From: Blautia sp. AF19-10LB
GTDB lineage: Bacteria; Bacillota; Clostridia; Lachnospirales; Lachnospiraceae
NCBI RefSeq assembly: GCF_003461245.1
Contig: NZ_QTWS01000071.1
Location: 1-7,087 of the forward strand
Direction of reading: 5' to 3'
DNA length: 7,087 nt
A program made the position numbers and the translations under genes. Below the pieces are notes generated by a model, which did no database searches, was not told the DNA's origin, and saw nothing but the letters and a program-made list of their open reading frames with translations. This document shows positions 6,601-7,087 of the stretch, one piece after another; the first letter of the stretch is position 1; every line of letters starts with the position of its first letter.

Positions 6601-6985
6601 TCAGGAAAACCCGCTTCCGGCAATCGACGCGGCAAGCGTGCAGGAGGTTCAGCCGTACTGCTCCATGTGGGATGCGATCTATGACTGTCTGTTCTTCTGT
6701 ATCAACCAGGATCTGTATGATACTCTGACACCAGAGCAGCAGGCAGTTGTTGATGAGTGTGGACAGAAAGCCGTTGAGTATGAGCGTTACATCAACCGTT
6801 CCGGTGATGAGGAGATCAAGACTCGTTGGCAGTCAAAGAATGGCGTAACTATCACAGACAAAGATGATATGGATATCGATTCCTTCAAAGAAGCAGTAGA
6901 TGGTGTAGATGAGTGGTTCGTAGAACAGCTCAAAGATGCCGGATATGATGATGGACAGGAACTGGTAGACCTCTTTGAAAAATAA
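3650..6985 (+). CDS. TRAP large permease DctM fused to two DctP substrate-binding domains
   Basis: This single 1111-aa protein combines the ion-coupled transport subunit with two substrate-binding domains. Residues 1-430 are a complete DctM: IPFFVLSGNIMAKAG (58-72), SGSGPATVAALGAVLIPAM (107-125), GGIFTPTEAAAVS (233-245), DANSAMYIFIPIMLPV (332-347), GQVTPPVGVNLF (369-380) and a last helix ending near TYIPATSTALP. A Ser/Thr/Asp/Gly-rich linker (431-464) follows. DctP domain 1 (about 465-782) has the carboxylate-binding-type Arg620 in KIRVAGSN and TALQQNTVEGQENP to 661. A 9-residue linker leads to DctP domain 2 (792-1111), with the equivalent Arg947. There is no signal peptide or lipobox before either domain, so they must be displayed outside through a DctM C-terminus facing out. 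The SD AAGGAGG (3635-3641) is 8 nt before the ATG. Standard DctM proteins are about 425-430 aa and DctP is a separate gene. The T-box suggests a branched-chain amino acid or 2-oxo acid substrate; this is inference. Confidence 0.9.
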   Translation: MISAVLFISFFVFLILGVPIALCLGLSSVCAILYSGTSLTIVATNMYSGISKFLLLAIPFFVLSGNIMAKAGISRRLIDFVDTCVGHKKGGIAIVCVIVSCFFGAISGSGPATVAALGAVLIPAMVEQGGFSAPFSTALMATASSVAIVIPPSIAFVVYASITGVSIADMFMAGIVPGILMGVALVIVVLLEANKHDIKPSRQKASAKERWDTFKDAFWGFLMPVIILGGIYGGIFTPTEAAAVSVVYGLFVGMVIYREVSFRDLFDILVDSAKTTGGIMLIVASASLFSFVCTKFGIADAASGLLGSIAHNQFVFLLIVNVIFLIAGCFIDANSAMYIFIPIMLPVCKALGYDVVAFGVMATVNLAIGQVTPPVGVNLFVAISIKIKKGLEVTLQQISRAVMPMIAASVAVLLIVTYIPATSTALPKALAKDGSYTGDQASADTGSTSSKDAGDGSDSFNTIEDYSDLDWPEMTWNFACSTTETSTWADGGRKFGELMEKATGGKVKVNVYATDQLTNGNQSEGIQALMNGDPVQISMHSNLIYSAFDPRFNVVSLPFIYDSYDDADAKFDGAAGEKLKELLSEYGLHCMGIAENGFRELTNSKHEVKTLDDMKNLKIRVAGSNLLMECYKRWGADATNLNWTETYTALQQNTVEGQENPLPAIDAASVQEVQPYCSMWDAIYDCLFFCINQEIYDSLTPEQQAVVDECGQKAVEYERYINRSGDEEIMTRWQSKNGVTITNKEDMDIDSFKEAVDGVDEWFVKELEKEGYDDAQELVDLFTQESTDTVADHSDLDWPEATWNFACSTTETSTWAEGGRKFGELMEKATGGKIKVNVYAADQLTNGNQSEGIQALMNGDPVQISMHSNLIYSAFDPRFNVVSLPFIYDSYDDADAKFDGEAGDKLKEILSSYGLHCMGIAENGFRELTNSKHEVKTVDDMKNLKIRVAGSNLLMECYKRWGADATNMNWSETYTALQQNTVEGQENPLPAIDAASVQEVQPYCSMWDAIYDCLFFCINQDLYDTLTPEQQAVVDECGQKAVEYERYINRSGDEEIKTRWQSKNGVTITDKDDMDIDSFKEAVDGVDEWFVEQLKDAGYDDGQELVDLFEK
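5042..5995 (+). repeat. Tandem repeat copy 1 encoding DctP domain 1
   Basis: This is the first of two in-frame direct repeats, offset by 981 bp (327 codons) from the second. By manual alignment the encoded domains differ at about 24 of 318 positions (about 92% identical). Most DNA differences are synonymous third-position changes. Substitutions cluster at the N-terminus and in the C-terminal helix (about 772-780), while the binding-core segments are the same in both copies. Confidence 0.9.
6023..6976 (+). repeat. Tandem repeat copy 2 encoding DctP domain 2
   Basis: This is the second copy of the direct repeat. Blocks of roughly 38-44 bp are identical to copy 1 (for example near 5409/6390, 5651/6632 and 5755/6736), separated by stretches with a change at every few codons. 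That mosaic pattern suggests an older duplication with some later conversion between copies. Confidence 0.9.
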
Positions 6986-6992
6986 AAAGACC

Positions 6993-7024
6993 GAGAAGAG
7001 CCTGGAGAGATCCGGGCTTTTCTT
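6993..7024 (+). terminator. Intrinsic terminator of the TRAP operon
   Basis: The stem AGCCTGGA (6999-7006) pairs with TCCGGGCT (7011-7018) around a GAGA tetraloop, with one T-G pair. It extends outward through GAAG against TTTC, and the TTTTCTT run gives the U-tract. It begins 8 bp after the stop codon of the DctM-DctP fusion. Confidence 0.85.
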
Positions 7025-7029
7025 ATGTA

Positions 7030-7087
7030 GTGTGTCCAGCGAAGCTGAACCACACTAGCCGGTGTAAGTCCGGTCACGGTAATCGCC
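7030..7087 (+). mobile_element. Probable 5' end of a group II intron (partial)
   Basis: GTGTG at 7030-7034 fits the group II intron 5' consensus GUGYG. Directly after it, AGTGTG (7029-7034) can pair with CACACT (7063-7068) around a CAGC-GAA-GCTG hairpin. Then CCGG-TGTAAGT-CCGG follows, resembling the GGGTGNAAGTCCC-like element of intron domain I. It starts 6 nt after the operon terminator; insertion just downstream of terminator hairpins is a known habit of bacterial class C group II introns. No intron-encoded reverse transcriptase is in view because the window ends here. It could instead be another structured RNA. Confidence 0.45.

Noticed and set aside
5042..6976. Assembly artefact as the cause of the tandem DctP duplication
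   Set aside because: The two copies differ at many synonymous positions throughout and the frame stays open across the junction, which a repeated contig segment would not show.
1..7087. CRISPR array, tRNA or rRNA genes
   Set aside because: No short regularly spaced repeats and no tRNA-like cloverleaf or rRNA motif were seen on either strand.

Overview
The window looks like chromosomal DNA of a gut-type Firmicute, most likely a Lachnospiraceae-like Clostridium relative. The reasons are strong AAGGAGG-type ribosome binding sites, moderate GC, a T-box leader with an intrinsic terminator, an IS200/IS605-type end and a TRAP transporter. The taxon is an inference from style, not from a match. All genes lie on the plus strand.

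Layout: (1) 1-57 is the right end of an IS200/IS605 (TnpB-type) element whose body lies to the left. It abuts, and probably replaces, the first few codons of (2) a LysR-type regulator (51-893). (3) A DMT/EamA-family permease (936-1874) follows 42 bp later and may be its operon partner. (4) A secreted M6-metalloprotease-like protein (2016-2705) ends just after a damaged zinc motif and is probably a decaying gene. (5) A 443-bp gap (2706-3148) holds a good sigma-A-like promoter and a T-box leader with terminator; its best-supported specifier codon is ATC (Ile). (6) The T-box controls a two-gene TRAP operon: DctQ small subunit (3149-3649) and a 1111-residue protein (3650-6985). In that protein a complete DctM permease is fused through a Ser/Thr/Asp/Gly-rich linker to two consecutive DctP substrate-binding domains about 92% identical to each other. 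(7) A strong intrinsic terminator (6993-7024) ends the operon. (8) The last ~58 bases look like the 5' end of a group II intron, running out of the window.

The most unusual system is the TRAP operon. It has no separate binding-protein gene; both binding domains are built into the large permease, giving a Q:M:P ratio of 1:1:2, and the operon appears to be induced when a tRNA (probably tRNA-Ile) is uncharged. This points to uptake of a branched-chain amino acid, its 2-oxo acid or a related carboxylate. The substrate is inferred from regulation and family only.
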